From assembly GCA_029817715.1 (NCBI GenBank), contig JARUPY010000085.1, positions 6,138,001-6,202,000 on the forward strand: DNA of 64,000 nt, written 5' to 3'. The notes beneath the pieces were generated by a model, which saw only the letters and a program-made list of their open reading frames with translations, searched no databases and was not told the DNA's origin. The DNA comes from Melastoma dodecandrum. Its lineage: Eukaryota > Streptophyta > Magnoliopsida > Myrtales > Melastomataceae. This document shows positions 24,780 through 38,000 of the stretch, in pieces (within the stretch, counting starts at the first letter, position 1; every line of letters begins with the position of its first letter). Both the position numbers and the translations under genes were made by a program.

Positions 24780-27559
24780 TCATGGGCATTTGACTATTTG
24801 AAGCTGCTCATTCCCATCTTCTTCTTGCAATTCGATCTGTAAGGTTTCAGTTGATTGTTTGGCCAGTTTGTGTGTTGTTGCACTTTGTGCTCCTGACGAT
24901 CCATTCTTCTCATGTCCTTTCCTGAACTTAGCTTCACCAACCCATCCTTTCAAGTATTGTTGAGTATGCTCTTGAAACATGCTTCTCTTGAATGTGCTGC
25001 CCATCTTATCATTGGAAATAGGGTACCAGGCAGTGATTGGAAAAATCAATGTCAGAAGCACTTCACATATTGTTTGTTGCAATCACTAAGAGATTGATGA
25101 TGCATTGTCTAGAATGGTGTAATTGAGATAAATCTGCTCATTCCAGTTCCTTTGTTGTAGTGTTTAGATTAGATGTATCTGAGTTTTGAGTGCGTATGAG
25201 CATGTTAGCAAGATCAAATCTTTATCTAGATATAGGGAAATTTGGTTTACCTGGGAGACCAAGGCATACAATGGAAGTGTGCTATAACTGCACAGAACCT
25301 GGACCACCACTCTGGATAGAGAAACAAAAAGGTCAATGTTGCTCTTCTTTTCTTAAGCATCTGAAATATAGCTTGCTCGTGTCTTAAGACAGTTAATTTG
25401 GATAGTCTGGTTTGATGGTGGAAGAGATTATTACCCCATAACTAGTCTTGGAATGAGGAGACCCAATTTCTCCCTCATGCATGAATGGAATCCATAGGTG
25501 CACTGAGAAAAGGAGGAAGGAAATGTGCTCGGTTCAGTGTGGTTGACACTGTAGAGTAGAAAGAAATAGGGAAAAGTCTGGGAAGGTTACCAGAATCCAG
25601 AAATAGAATGCGATCTCAAAGGCATTTTGGAACAGGATGAAGTGAATCAACCAGAGGATGATCGCAGGACGTCCGAACCAGAAGTGGTCGTCAGATGGCC
25701 TCACTTGTGCGGCTTCCGGGTCTATGTCCAGAGCTAGCCCTGTGATTATGTGCTCTAGTTTTGTGCCGACAAGTAGCAAGAGCTGTCATGGGTAGTGATT
25801 CTTTTATCATTATTGTTGGCCATAATCACTTCGGCAGCAAAGCACTGAAGGGAAAAATAGGATTGTGCTCACTGCTAAGGGAAGAATAGAGAGCCAAAAG
25901 TAGGTGTTCCACCCTGCTTGTTCATAGGCAGAAGTAACAGAGCTTGTGAGGTATAGCATATTACTAGTCGTGGTCTGCGCTTGTTTGCTGAGACCTTACC
26001 GTGTACATTCAGCAGCAGGAAGAAGACGACGAAGAGCCACAAGAACCAGCTGCACAAGAATCAGGCATGTTCATCCGATTGTAATTTGAATGACTGATTT
26101 TTATGGTGAGGGAGGCCTATCTGTCTATGTTACCTTATGCCGACGATCTTTTTGAAATCGACCTCTAATGTTCGCATCATGAACTGGTGGAAGTCGAACT
26201 CTGGTGCTGATGGGCAGTGTTTCTGCAAAACAAAGGCCACCCACAGTGGTCATTTGATTTCGTCCTTCGTTTCTCTTCTGTTGTGTTTGTTTTGTGATTA
26301 GACTACTGTACCATGATGAATCCGTGCCGTAGGGCGATGTAGTCCGACTTCGTGATGGAGTTGTGGAATTGCTTGAAGAATGAAATCTGCATCAAGGCAG
26401 CCGTCATAAGTATCCTCTTGTTATTTTAGGGACACTATATTTAAGAGGTTTCTGGTTGTTCTAGCTGAAGAAGTAGTGCACACCGTCCAGCTGACAACGA
26501 CTGCTCTCCTCCAGTAACCTGTCGCTCGTCGCCTGAAAATCAGGTGATGCTTGCGGGTTTCTTCCACGTCTATCTCTGTCTTCAGTGGGGCTGTGATCGG
26601 GCCGAAGTTATTTCACAACAACATTCTTTTACAACTTTTGCTAAATCTGTTTTTTTTTCCATGTATTTAAATGGGTTGAAATTGTTACCGCCTGATGATG
26701 TTTCAGCTGTGTTTGCTGAAGTCGTTCCCTTCAAGATCGACTTCTCCCAAGCTTTCCACTGTCGGATCTGGAACGGGACGAAAAAATTTCATTCAAATGA
26801 TATAACAAGTCTTTGAGAAAGATGAAACTGGCGTACCCTTGCCGACCCAAGAAAGATGGTGATGCCGCAGAAGATCACTTGTACGACGGCCAGCACAAAG
26901 ATGAATATATGGAGTTGATGGAGTGCCTCTATTGACATTATCGGCACCTTCCCCTGCGGCAACAAATTTTCGTTTGTGTCAGTGTGCATTTGAAGTTGGT
27001 CGACAACAGATGGTCTTGTGAATTGCAAGTGTACCTTGGGACAGTGACTGGCTGCAGCAGTCTCCGACGACAGGAGCCTGCGAGAAGCAGCCCCGGCCTC
27101 GGAGACTGCATGGTTCTTGCAGGGAGTCATCTGTTCCGCGAGATGATCCGGGATGCAGACCCGGCTTATTATGGTTTGGAAGACGCTCAGCAGGAGGGAG
27201 ATAAATCCCAGGATCATCAGCTCTGTTCAACAAGAGGAGAAGGTTTCCTTCAGAACAGAACATGCAAAGATTTATCTCCCAGAGAAGAAGAGATCTACGA
27301 GTTACCCTCTTTCAGTTTTTGCAAGGCTTCGAACAAAGCATCTTGCTTCTTATGCTTCAGAAACTACAGAGGAAAAGAAAGAGATGTGTATGTAACATGA
27401 TCGCGGGGGAAGTTGGAAGTGTCGGGGAGAAGTTTGACAAACCTTTCCGAGATGATGGAGGGCACGCTCAACCCAGAGGGACAAAAGGACGAAGACGAGA
27501 CACACGGACGCGACTACCCACGTCGGGGTGTAGGCCAATGAACTCGATGCCTCCGCCAT
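24780..27559 (-). CDS. MLO-like seven-transmembrane protein
   Basis: Compact gene of about 14 exons. Exon 1 (27443-27559) gives MAEASSSLAYTPTWVVASVC...ERALHHLGK, the extracellular N-terminus and first membrane helix of MLO proteins. Next come KKQDALFEALQKLKE, ELMILGFISLLL, a Cys-containing loop, SIEALHQLHIFIFVLAVV, IRQWKAWE, FKQFHNSITKSDYIALRHGF, APEFDFHQFMMRTLE, WFLWLFVVFFLLLNVHG, LLVGTKLEHIITGLAL, PSDDHFWFGRP with LIHFILFQNAFEIAFYFWI, PRLVMG and VQVLCSYSTLPLYALVSQMGS. The last exon (24780-25004) carries the calmodulin-binding helix (LKGWVGEAKFRKG). MLO proteins are calmodulin-gated calcium channels, and some family members set powdery-mildew susceptibility. The cytoplasmic tail is short for the family. 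I did not resolve the clade. Confidence 0.9.
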
Positions 27560-28554
27560 TCGTTCTTCCTTTCGAAGAATGTGGGATTTCCTTAATGTTT
27601 TCGTTAGTATATATCATGCGAAGAGGAGCTTCTTCTTTGAATTCATTTGTTCCCGTCCTTTTTTTTACCATGAATATTCGAAAGTGGAGTGGAGGCAAAG
27701 TAATGGGAAGAGGTTTGAAGCAGAAAGATTGGAATATGACAGCGGTAAGAAGTTAAGCATAAAGGTTCACCACCACGAGAACGCATGTTCAACAGGAAAT
27801 GATAAATTCCACGCGGGAGGTCAGCCGCCGTAGCGCCACATATCGTCGGACGAAACCACACTCGTCCTCGTTCCGGCCGCGACCGATGGACCCCAGGATG
27901 CCCACATTCAACGTTACTGAAGGGCCATATCATCGGCTGGACCTTATCTTTGTAGTCACCAAACAATGAAGAGACAGACCCTTTGCCAGGATCGAATTCG
28001 GTAAATTACCAAAATGCCTTCCCAACGCAATAAAATTTCAACTTTTTAACCTCAATTTCTTTAGTTATTATTTCCTTTCCATTTCAGGGCTTGCTTGCAT
28101 TTCGTTATCGTTATTACAACAAAGAGGAAAGAAAAAGAAAAAGGACAACATGAGATGGAACCGAGAACCTCACCACCACCATCATCACCACCACCACCAC
28201 CACCACCACCCCCACTACGACGCAACGACGACGACAACAACTAAGGGGGGAAAAAAAGAAAGGAAAAGGAAAAAAGGATCGGGAAGAGACTCTCCCCCTA
28301 CCTTCTTCTTCCCCTACCCCCAGCCCATGCCCTTTTACACCCCCCAACCAAAAGAAAAAAATCCCTCCCGATTGTCTCTTCCTTCCCTCAACCCCAACTT
28401 TGCCCTCTTGCGGTTTTTTTGTTGTAATAAAAGCGGTTGTGGGTCTGTGTGTGGGGATTTGGATTCCGAGGGTGGAAAAATCGAGGGGATAGGAAGAAGT
28501 AAGGTTGGAGTTGGGGAGAAGAAGAACAGGAAGAAGAAGAGGTGGAGGTGAGGA
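27560..28554. promoter_or_regulatory. Divergent MLO/Alfin-like promoter region
   Basis: Head-to-head intergenic region of about 1 kb between the MLO gene (-) and the Alfin-like gene (+). It includes a (CAC)n-rich microsatellite around 28170-28210 followed by a CGA-rich stretch, a polypurine stretch and CT-rich leader-like sequence before the Alfin start. No separate gene supported. Confidence 0.5.
28170..28240 (+). repeat. CAC/CGA trinucleotide microsatellite
   Basis: An imperfect CAC/CAT array followed by CGA/ACA triplets, upstream of the Alfin-like start. Typical of a plant 5' leader or promoter microsatellite. Confidence 0.85.
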
Positions 28555-31176
28555 ATGGAAGGGATATCGCATCCGATTCCGAGGACAGTCGAGGAAGTCT
28601 TTAGTGATTTCAGGGGTCGACGCGCTGGCCTTATCAAAGCCCTCACCTCCGGTCAGTTCTCTCTCTCTGACCCACATCCCTCCGTCCGACTGGTTTCTGC
28701 TGCGCCGAATGATTTATTGATTTCGGGTTCGATTTGGTATCTGGGTTTCGCTTAGGATTGGGTGTACTCTTCAAAAATTGCTGCTTTCTTTTTCTTTTTT
28801 AATAAATATATTTTTTATTAATTTACTCGTCTACCCTTCCTCTTGTTTTCTTGTCGTCGTTGGGCAAAGCAGAAGTGGACAGGTTCTACCAGCAGTGTGA
28901 TCCCGGTACGTTTTACTCGTATACAATGCTATTTTGATTCATGGGTGTTTATTTTTCTTTATATAATTAATTTATTTTTCTGGGGATTGTTTTTTATGAG
29001 GGCATGCGTTTTTGTGGTTAATAATGAGTCGTTGATTGAGAGTTAAAGCAGTTAACTACTTTATGGCGTTTAAGTGAAGGTGGAAACTTTTATTTATTTA
29101 ATTTTTTTTGGGGGAGATGGTTCTTTTGGGGAAAAATGTCTGGGGCTTTTTACCGAGACGGGGATTGAGAAAATTGTGGGAGTTTAATGAGTTGTCGTTC
29201 GTTGAGAAGTGGAGTTAATGCTTCAGGGTGGGATGTGACGTGTGCTGAGGTTGATTCTTCTGTTTTAAAGTGACGTTTATTACTGTGGCATGGTCAAGTT
29301 ATCCTTAAGAAGCATGTTTTCTTGGCTAGTGCAATGGCACTGCACGTGTTGTAATACTTTCTTTGTAAGAGTTTTCTTGTGTTTATCTAGTATTTGTGGT
29401 TGTGGCCATGGCCTGAAGTTGGTGCTTTGGAAATTCATGTATTGCCTCCTTTATCCTTAACGTCAAGGGAACTAATGTATTGCCTCTCAGATTGTTTGAA
29501 CGACGAGTGTTAGCTCATTTCAGGGCTTTTCTTTTCTACTTTTCGGGAAGAGACGCATTAACTGTTTCTTCTATAATTTGTCCTTTCGAGAGTTGGGTGT
29601 GATTTTGGAGGTTCTGCCTCTCGCAGTGGTGTGTAAATGTCTGTTTGGTCTTTAACCTGTTGTTTTTTTTGCTAGTTGCATTTTTTTCGCTACATCATTT
29701 CTAGATTCAAAGGATCTTTATACAAAAGTTCCCATGGTCTTCTTGGTTGTCTCTATTATTTTCTTTTGGGCCTAGCATTTGAACTGTTCGATGTTTTCTT
29801 TCTTGGCGTTCTTCTACGGGAAGATAGTTTAATTGTAAATTGTTCTTTAATTTTTGGACAGAGAAAGAGAACTTGTGTTTGTACGGGTTTCCCAATGAAA
29901 CATGGGAAGTTAATCTGCCTGTGGAAGAGGTTCCACCCGAGCTTCCAGAGCCTGCTCTGGGAATAAACTTTGCAAGGGACGGGATGCAGGATAAAGATTG
30001 GTTGTTGCTAGTGGCTGTCCACAGTGATTCATGGCTTCTTGCTGTTGCTTTCTATTTTGGTGCACGCTTTGGCTCCGGGAAAAACGAGAGGTATGGACAA
30101 TTCATTAGCTGTGTGACTGTCTAGACTACGTGTATGACATTTTTTGGTTTCTTCATCCATTTACACAAAAACTGGAGTCGGGTTTTGAATGTTCTTGGCC
30201 CTTGAGATTGGTTGGGTATGACCACTGTATGTGGAAACTGTAGTTATGCTAATCTACTGCAACTAGAAGTATAGAAACTACCATTACTGATGGCCATCAG
30301 TAAGTGAAAGAAACTTATTTCCAATGGTAATGTATACATCTTTGGACATTTGTTGTCAACTTAGTGGCATGGACAATTGCTAAGAATATTATATCTGTTG
30401 GTATCCTTGTTTGATTCAAAGTGTTGTTAGAAAGCCAAAAATATGGTGATGATTGTGCGTCTTGTTGACCCTCTGTGACAGGGATGCAAGGACATCAATT
30501 TTTTTAATATGTATGGAAAGTGATTCTATTGCCGGTTGAATGTCTCCCAAGATATTTTCTTTGATAAAACTGGGGGTGTGCCATTGTTTTGTTACCTATA
30601 TGTGGAGGGCATTGTGAAAAGACTGGCATCTCTGCAAGGATGTCGAATTTGAAATTATGCCACTTATCTTGATTAGTTGTTTGGGTTTTACAGAAAGAGG
30701 CTCTTTCAGTTGATAAATGATCTTCCGACTGTATTTGAAGTAATTGTTGGCAATGCCAAACAGTCAAAAGAGCAGTCTGCAATTCAGAATAGTAAAAGCA
30801 AGTCAAGTTCTAAGATGGTAAGCAGTTATCAGATTTTTATTATTATCTGCATTAATTACTTCAATCCCTTTTGCCTGATCAAAGTTGTAATGTGCGGATT
30901 TGTCTTTAGCAATCCGAGACTCAGTCTAAGGTAGTGAAGTCATCTCAACCTCCAAAAGAGGATGAGGATAGAGGGGAAGAAGAAGATGACGATGAGCAGG
31001 GTGCTACCTGTGGCGCCTGCGGAGAAAGCTACGGGAATGATGAATTCTGGATTTGTTGTGACGTCTGTGAGAGATGGTTCCATGGGAAGTGCGTGAAGAT
31101 TACTCCAGCAAAGGCGGAGCATATAAAGCAGTATAAGTGCCCTGGCTGTAGTGGAAATAAGAGGCCAAGGGTTTGA
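28555..31176 (+). CDS. Alfin-like PHD-finger protein
   Basis: Five exons (28555-28651, 28873-28905, 29862-30090, 30694-30817, 30910-31176) join in frame to 249 residues, the usual length of the family. The N-terminal Alfin domain reads [61 protein letters not shown] and [15 protein letters not shown] variable, acidic linker ([14 protein letters not shown]) is followed by a C-terminal PHD finger with the Cys4-His-Cys3 pattern: [40 protein letters not shown] and YKCPGC. These nuclear proteins bind H3K4me3 through the PHD finger and act as transcriptional regulators, often with Polycomb PRC1 components. Start chosen to match the conserved opening. Confidence 0.95.
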
Positions 31177-31951
31177 AACTGTGATTGGATAGGGGGACTC
31201 AGGACCCAAAAGACGGGGGGAAGGCAGACATTTTTCTCAGCTGTTTGCAGTACGTGTTCGATTGGCCACTTAGTTTATGTTTTTACTGGCAGATAGGACT
31301 TCTCTGACGACACCTTTTTGTTTATTATTGCTGTCTAATTATCAAATGGAATGTTTTTGAAGCTGTAGTTGTTGGGAAGCTTTAGATCTTGTCTCTGTAT
31401 GCTTTTTGTACATTCTGTGTTGTCATTTCTGTGGTTGCATGTCATTGTAAAATTTTCTCTTTTGCTGCACAGCAAGAAGTCCTGTCACAGCTCTCCTTCA
31501 GTTTTGGTTATCTGACAATTGCAACTGAGCCTTGTCACAGAGCTCTCTTTAGGTATGATTATTTGATCATGTGTCCATCCTTTAGGGTTAAGCGGGCATG
31601 TCGTTAAGATAGGAGCCTGATTCCTGTCGGAGCACTTACTCTGCCAGGACTGGCTGGTTGCTGTAACACCAGGAGGATGACTTTGTGGTCCTAAGAACGG
31701 GGCAAATGCGCAATATGACAAATCCGTAGCTCCTGCTTTTCATTAAATAAAGTGAATTTCATTTCCAATGCTCTGCCATTGTATAAGAACATACAGTTAC
31801 AAGTGTATGTAAGAAATTAACAGCATGAATATAAGAAATTACGAGTTTCCTATACAAGAACTATGCATTAGTCATGAATGTTGTCTATGAAGTTCTTGTT
31901 GAATGCTAAGGCTAGAAAATAGTAGATGAATAGACAGAACCGGCTTAGGTT
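31177..31951. other. Convergent 3' flanks
   Basis: Downstream region of the Alfin-like gene (+) and the IspD gene (-). An AATAAA-type signal (ATTAAATAAAG near 31744) could serve the plus gene. No additional gene recognised. Confidence 0.5.
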
Positions 31952-34627
31952 TCATGATGCAGGAACTTTGGTGTCCATATTCAGTAATGTCTCTGCTTTG
32001 GGAACTTTACCGCCCATGTTCAGTATTCCTTCTGCCAGTAAGAGATCGTCTGGGGACGTAACCTAGAAGAAACAATGAAAATACTTCCCTCATTCAAACA
32101 ACTCCTCTTCCTGAGCTGGCGATCAAACGTGCTCTGATGAACTGCAGATGAGGTTTGTCTGTGGGGCAATACAATTACAGTGGAGACACTGATTTACCTT
32201 GATGTTGGTGTAAGATGCCTCTGTGATGTAAACAGGATGTTTTAAATGCTCCAGGATAGAGACATCGTCAGTCACTTTGAGACCTCTCTGTGTCATCAAA
32301 GAAAGATCCAATTCTCATGCATGGTTATGCAATGTCTCTCGCTACAACTAAAGTATGATTTGTATTCTGCGACAGAGAAGCATCATTAAAAGGAACAAGT
32401 TCTGTATCCTGTTTAACATTATCTAATTGCGCTATCCCACCATTTCAGAGGATCAAAGTGATCAGGTTGTACCTATTGACCAGCTCAAAACCACGCTGAA
32501 GCAGCTGAGGCTTGATCACCTGTCATCAGAAGTACACAGGGCAAAGTTTAGAAAAACATTACTAAGACTGAAGTTGGAAAATTTGCTGTGAAGAATAAAC
32601 CTGAGGTGTCTACATTTCCCATAGTGTTTTCTGATCTAACGTTTTCACCACAAAGGATCCACTTTCTGCCTGCCAGTCAGCACCAAATGTTAACATTATC
32701 CCATATACAAAAAGGAAACCAGGAGTGATGCTTCCCTAGAACGGTAGCGAAACAAAGAAAAACTATTATGGACAAACTTGAAGAAAAGGAATTCATTCAA
32801 CACGGGAAATTCGTGTTGCACTCAAGGTAAGAAGACGAAGCTAGATCTTCTCTATCACCTGGAGAATAGGAAGTGGGATGGAACCAATAGTACCTCTTTG
32901 ATGGTACTTCCATGTGCAAACACCATTCTTCTTGTTCAATCTTTATGCCACAGTGACAGTTATGACATGATCTGACAGAACACAACCCGAATTGTACCTT
33001 TTCTACGTCTCCACAATTTAAGAGAGGTCTTGCAGAATCATGAATGCAAACAAGCTCAGATTCCCAGTCAATTTCCTGCTCATAAAGCACAGCATGCAAA
33101 AATGCTTTTGCCGTAAGATAGGAGAAGATTTCGAGCAGCACTGTACAAATAACTACTTATATAACCCATTTAACAAGACCATCATTTGTCTTATACAAAT
33201 CCTCGACCTGAACCAGTAGCAATCAGATACTAAATAGGATGTCCAGAAAACTAATATGCGGTAAAGTATTAACATTGTGGTCAACAAAAATCACAAACAA
33301 ACCTGAAGCCTGTTGTAGACAGAATCTTGTCTCTCCTTCCCAGGAAGAGCAAATTTAAGATCAACTGGGATATTCTGTTTGACGTCTGAGAATAATCAAC
33401 AACAATTTGATACCAAATATCAGGAAAACCCAACTTAGTCAGAAAGTGCCAGTCACCTCTAAATATGTGCTGGGGTGACAAGGAATAACACTAGGGCAGA
33501 GGACTACATGAGAGATGGGGAACCTTCAAAGATGTCTTTGTAGGATGGATCACAGACAACGACTATCTCCTTCACCTCGGACATTTTGAAAAGATATGCA
33601 AACTGCAACCGAATAAGGATGTTTAGCTCCTGCTCACATGCAAACAAGATGAACCAGATAATCTTTTACTAACTTCAAGCACAAGCTTCAATGAGCAGCA
33701 GGTCCTTGATTTTTACCTGTACAATGCGATAGGCTGGCCAAGAAGCGGAAGATACTGCTTGGGGATGCTTGCCTATTTCCAGAAAGGCACAAAACTATCA
33801 CCAGAAGTCTCGTGTCAAAAACAGTCAAAGGAGAACAACGCTCAGGACACTCAAAGCACATTTCAGATGAATTGCCAACTAAGACACTCCTGAACAAAAG
33901 TAAACCGTTACCTAACACCGAAGCAATCTCCACGGGGATTCAATTAGATTAGGCAAAACCACAGGTTTATGACATACTCCCATTCGCTTGCCGCTCCCTC
34001 CCGCCATAAGAATCACTGACACAGCCTTTTCCTTGACCGTAACATTGTCAGAATCAATCTCTGAAGAGCAATAAACTCTCAAGGACATCAACGACCTACA
34101 AAATCCGGCTGGCCGATCTGCATCAAGAAAAAGCACAACAAACTTGATCCCATCAAAATTACCAATTCGATAACATCATCCATCACTTCATAAATCAACA
34201 ACCAAAGATCAAACACGCTCTAATCCTAGACCAAACAGGCATTGCCATCGTCATAATCCGACTTCGAGATGAAGTCAACCCACAGCTACGACTGGGCAGC
34301 ACAATCCAAAAATCAAGAAACTTTCGCACATCTATCACTGCCCAATTCGATCCCACAACCCACAACTTCAAAATTCAACACAACAACGAAATTCGACTCA
34401 AAACGACACCGACCACCCCTAAAGAAGCAATCCCAACAACGGAATCCCCCCCCCCCCCGGGGTTCTTCCCTCCTTCTCAAGAGAACGAACCTCTGCATCG
34501 GAAACCGACCATGCTGACACCGGAAAAAGTGATGCCGAGAGAGCGGCGAATGTAACGGCGATTAACAGCGGCGTGGCGGGAGCGTTGGGGAATGGAAGGC
34601 GATTCCTCTCGATGATAAGGTCGCCAT
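31952..34627 (-). pseudogene. ISPD: IspD-like MEP cytidylyltransferase gene with disrupted exons
   Basis: 2-C-methyl-D-erythritol 4-phosphate cytidylyltransferase is the third step of the plastid MEP isoprenoid pathway. Exon order on the minus strand: MATLSSRGIAFHSPTLPPRR transit-like leader (ATG 34627); VSVILMAGGSGKRMG (CTP-binding loop); [61 protein letters not shown]; then a scrambled segment; [48 protein letters not shown]; and PDDLLLAEGIL to the stop. Most catalytic motifs are preserved. Two defects stand out: the codon after LWEM is TAG where the family has Gln (MQTPQ), at about 32605, and the exon that should carry GAAVLGVPAKATIKE is unreadable (about 32870-33000, only a TIKE-like end). 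Either a pseudogene, a defective allele or sequence errors. Confidence 0.7.
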
Positions 34628-35036
34628 TGTCGGTTGCTCTCTGCTTGCCGGCAGTCGGAACGAACCCGCAGGAGGCAGGAAGAAGAAAAGGAAAAGGAAA
34701 AAGAATCTCCTCGTAGATTCCTTCCTATGACTTTGTCGGCTCGCGGTCAACACTCATACCTCTCTCCCCAAAAGCGATTATTACCGGGTAAACCTTAATC
34801 TCATTCATAAGACAACACTTTAATCTCGGGTTGTATTATATTAGTACTGCTGTTCTCGATAACGATGGGATGAGGACTAATTTGTAACTAAATAATAATA
34901 TCTGACATAATTTGAGAGAATTACAAAAAATACGCCAATTTTGTGATATTTTGAAGTTTCCTCCCTATCGGCCTGAGTCCGGTAGACGTTGCCCTACGAG
35001 GTCGGGAGAGACGAAGCACTTCGTCACCCGTGGAAG
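34628..35036. promoter_or_regulatory. Short bidirectional promoter
   Basis: Only 409 bp separate the divergent start codons of the IspD-like gene (-) and the SART3-like gene (+). Both promoters and 5' leaders must share this interval. No TATA box clearly assigned to either side. Confidence 0.6.
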
Positions 35037-38000
35037 ATGGCGGAGGAAGAAGTCGAGTTCGCTGGTGACCGGAACGATGAGGCGCCAGAGGAGACCATGG
35101 AGGAGGCAGGAGACGTTGCTTCCGGGAGTGACGCTGCTTATGATTCGGATTCTGATTCCGACTCCGACTCCGAGTCGGAATCCGGCGACCGACTCCAAGT
35201 CGAGGCGTTGGAGTCACAACTTTCCAGCAACCCCCTCAACTACGATGCTCATGCCCAAGTTAGTTGTGGATTCGTTTTGCCTGAGTTTGTTTTGTCTTGT
35301 TCCCGTGTTTCGCGGTAGGAGCGATCGGGTTTGCTTTGGATGTCAGTACTCGGCGTGCTAGTGGTTCAGGAAGAGGAATGCCACCTTTGAGGTTTCACGA
35401 GGCCAGTTCTGACTAGGCTCAGTTGCCGTGGCGACTCGAGAAGAAAGTCGATGTTGTAGCTAATTAGAAACTGGTCTTCAGTTGAGACGTCTTCTTGCCC
35501 ACTGGGGAACTTTGGCAGAGTAAAAAATGAGAAATCATGGATGTGTCTTCTTTTCTATGTATCTTAACGTTTATCCTTGTTATTAGAGTCTGAGCTTTCC
35601 CCTGCAGTTCTTTGAAACTGCTCTCAAGTTCTTCTTTTTTCCCACTTTTCATTGTATTTATGTATTCTTCCGTTTGGCAGTATGTGAAGCTTCTGAGGAA
35701 AATGGGAGAAGTTCAGAAGCTGAGACAGGCAAGGGAAGCAATGTGTGCTCTCTTTCCTCTAACGCCCACGATGTGGCAAGAATGGGCTCGGGATGAAGCT
35801 TCTCTAATGACAGAGTACCGTCTGGCTCTACTTTTTCCTGTTCCTTGTATTCCATGTGCTCGACTACTTTTTCCTGTTCCATGTATTCCATGTTCACGAC
35901 TATTCATTCGATGGATGCCCATTTATGCGTTGTTTGAGGATTTTTTTCCCAGGTTTTTGTTGTCTTACCCTATAGAAGAGGTCTGGCTGTTTTTGTGTTG
36001 TTGGTAATTGACCAGCATTAGCTTACATGTCACAGGCTTGATGGCTATGCCAGGATCGAAAAGATATATGAACAAGCAGTGAAGGACTATTTGGTGAGCT
36101 TTTGATACTAGTATATGAAATTACATGGAAGCAAGAAAATGATGAATATCCTTTTGTCTGCAGTCAATCCCTCTTTGGCTGGATTACATTAACTTTTTCC
36201 AAGAAAAGTGTCCTTCTGTTCGTGAATGCTCCCCCGATGGTTTGTCCAAGGCACGGAACTTATTCGAGAGTGCACTCACTGCTTCTGGTCTACATATTAC
36301 TGAAGGCAACAAAATATGGGAAGCATACAGAGAATTTGAGCAAGCCGTATATTATACAATTGATGATGCAGATCCAGATGTGAGAACATGTCCTTGCAAT
36401 GTTTTCTCCCCTATTTTGAGCTCAAATGATGGTTGTAATCTGATACATTTATGTCAATATATTTCCTAGCAAGAAGATTAGCACATTGCAACAAACGATG
36501 TTTAGTAGGATTGTATTGTTTGGTTAACTTCTTGGCTGCGAAAGGTGTTTTTTTAGAGATTTTGATATCAACTTGTCTCTGTTGTAGGCGAAGGAAAAAC
36601 AAGTTCAGCGAATTCGAGGTCTATTCCATCGCCAGTTGTCTGTGCCCCTTTCTAAGCTAGAAGATGCTCTTCTTGCTTACAAGTCTTGGGAGGCTGAACA
36701 AAGGGCTGATGTCGATGCCGAATCATTTGATGTTGGTAGCAGTTTCCCTCATGTTGTCTTGGCTTACCAAAAGGCTTTGGAATCATACAATTCTCGGGCA
36801 GATTATGAGCAGCAAATATCGAAGGATGATTTATCTGATGTTGACAAACTCCAACAATACCTCGTCAGTAATGTGTTGTATATTGTTGTTTATGTTTTCT
36901 CGCTGCCATCTTCCTGTTATTATTATTCTCCTCACTTTCAACAAAAAAACAAAAAACTGTGATTCAGGTTTATCTGAAATTCGAAGAGTCTTTAGGAGAT
37001 CCTATTCGTATCCAGGTTCTTTATGAACGTGCTATTGCTGAATTTCCTGTGTCAAGTGATCTTTGGTTTGGTTATACTCGTTTCATGGACAAAACATTGA
37101 AGGTAGTACTTCTTCCAGGGCATCTCTCTAATTTGCACAAATTAGTACTTGCTAACTGTAAAAGAACCACTTTTACAGATTGGTGATGTTGTCAAGGATG
37201 TTCACTTGAGGGCCACTAAGAACTGTCCCTGGCTAGGCAAACTCTGGGTTGGCTACATGCTTTGCTTGGAACGTAGCCGTGCTTCTGAAACAGAAATATC
37301 TGCAGTACGTGCTTCTCATTGTGTGAAAATGTCTCGAGGGATAGAGACAGTTTAGATTGACTTAAGCTTACATCGACTTAAATGAGTTACTTTTAAGACT
37401 TGCGATCAGGATCTGTTTCGAAAATGTTTTCTGGATTGTAATGGAAAATCTAGGTGTTGTATTTTGTGTATATGCGAGACAATGACCAAATAAAGGCTGA
37501 CATGGAGCATCAGGGACATTAGACCTTTTAAACCTAGTAAAGGAAACAATATGGCTTTCATACTACGTGAACTAATTAAACTACATCTGTCTACTTGATA
37601 CTGATAGGTGTTTGAGAAATCCCTGCAATTTACCTTTTCAACCCTCGAGGAGGTATAGATCTGATGACTACAGTTCAATTCAATTGGGAATATTTTGTTA
37701 CATGCTGGAATGTATACATTTCTTAAATCTATGATTGTTTGTTACGCTTTCAGTATCTAGACTTATTTCTAACCAGAGTGGATGGTCTACGCCGAAAGAT
37801 TGCTATTACTGCTGAATCAGAGGTTCCTTCATCCTATTTATCCATCAAGCAAACTTTTCAGGTGGGCAAGAACTTGTTTCTCAGCTGTTTGGCGGGCATA
37901 TAGGTTGTCTGAAATGTTGTCCAAGTCCCTTTACTCGTGTATTTTGCGGGAGGACAATGTAGATTTTCTGAGTTCGGAAAAATGAGAATGCAATGCCCTA

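Noticed and set aside
28150..28551. Plus-strand frame with a poly-His stretch
   Set aside because: It is the translation of the CAC/CGA microsatellite in the Alfin-like upstream region, with no domain afterwards.
35658..35922. Minus-strand frames with repeated EYMEQEKV/GIQGTGKS-like units
   Set aside because: Antisense translation of the 36-bp intronic tandem duplication in the SART3-like gene.
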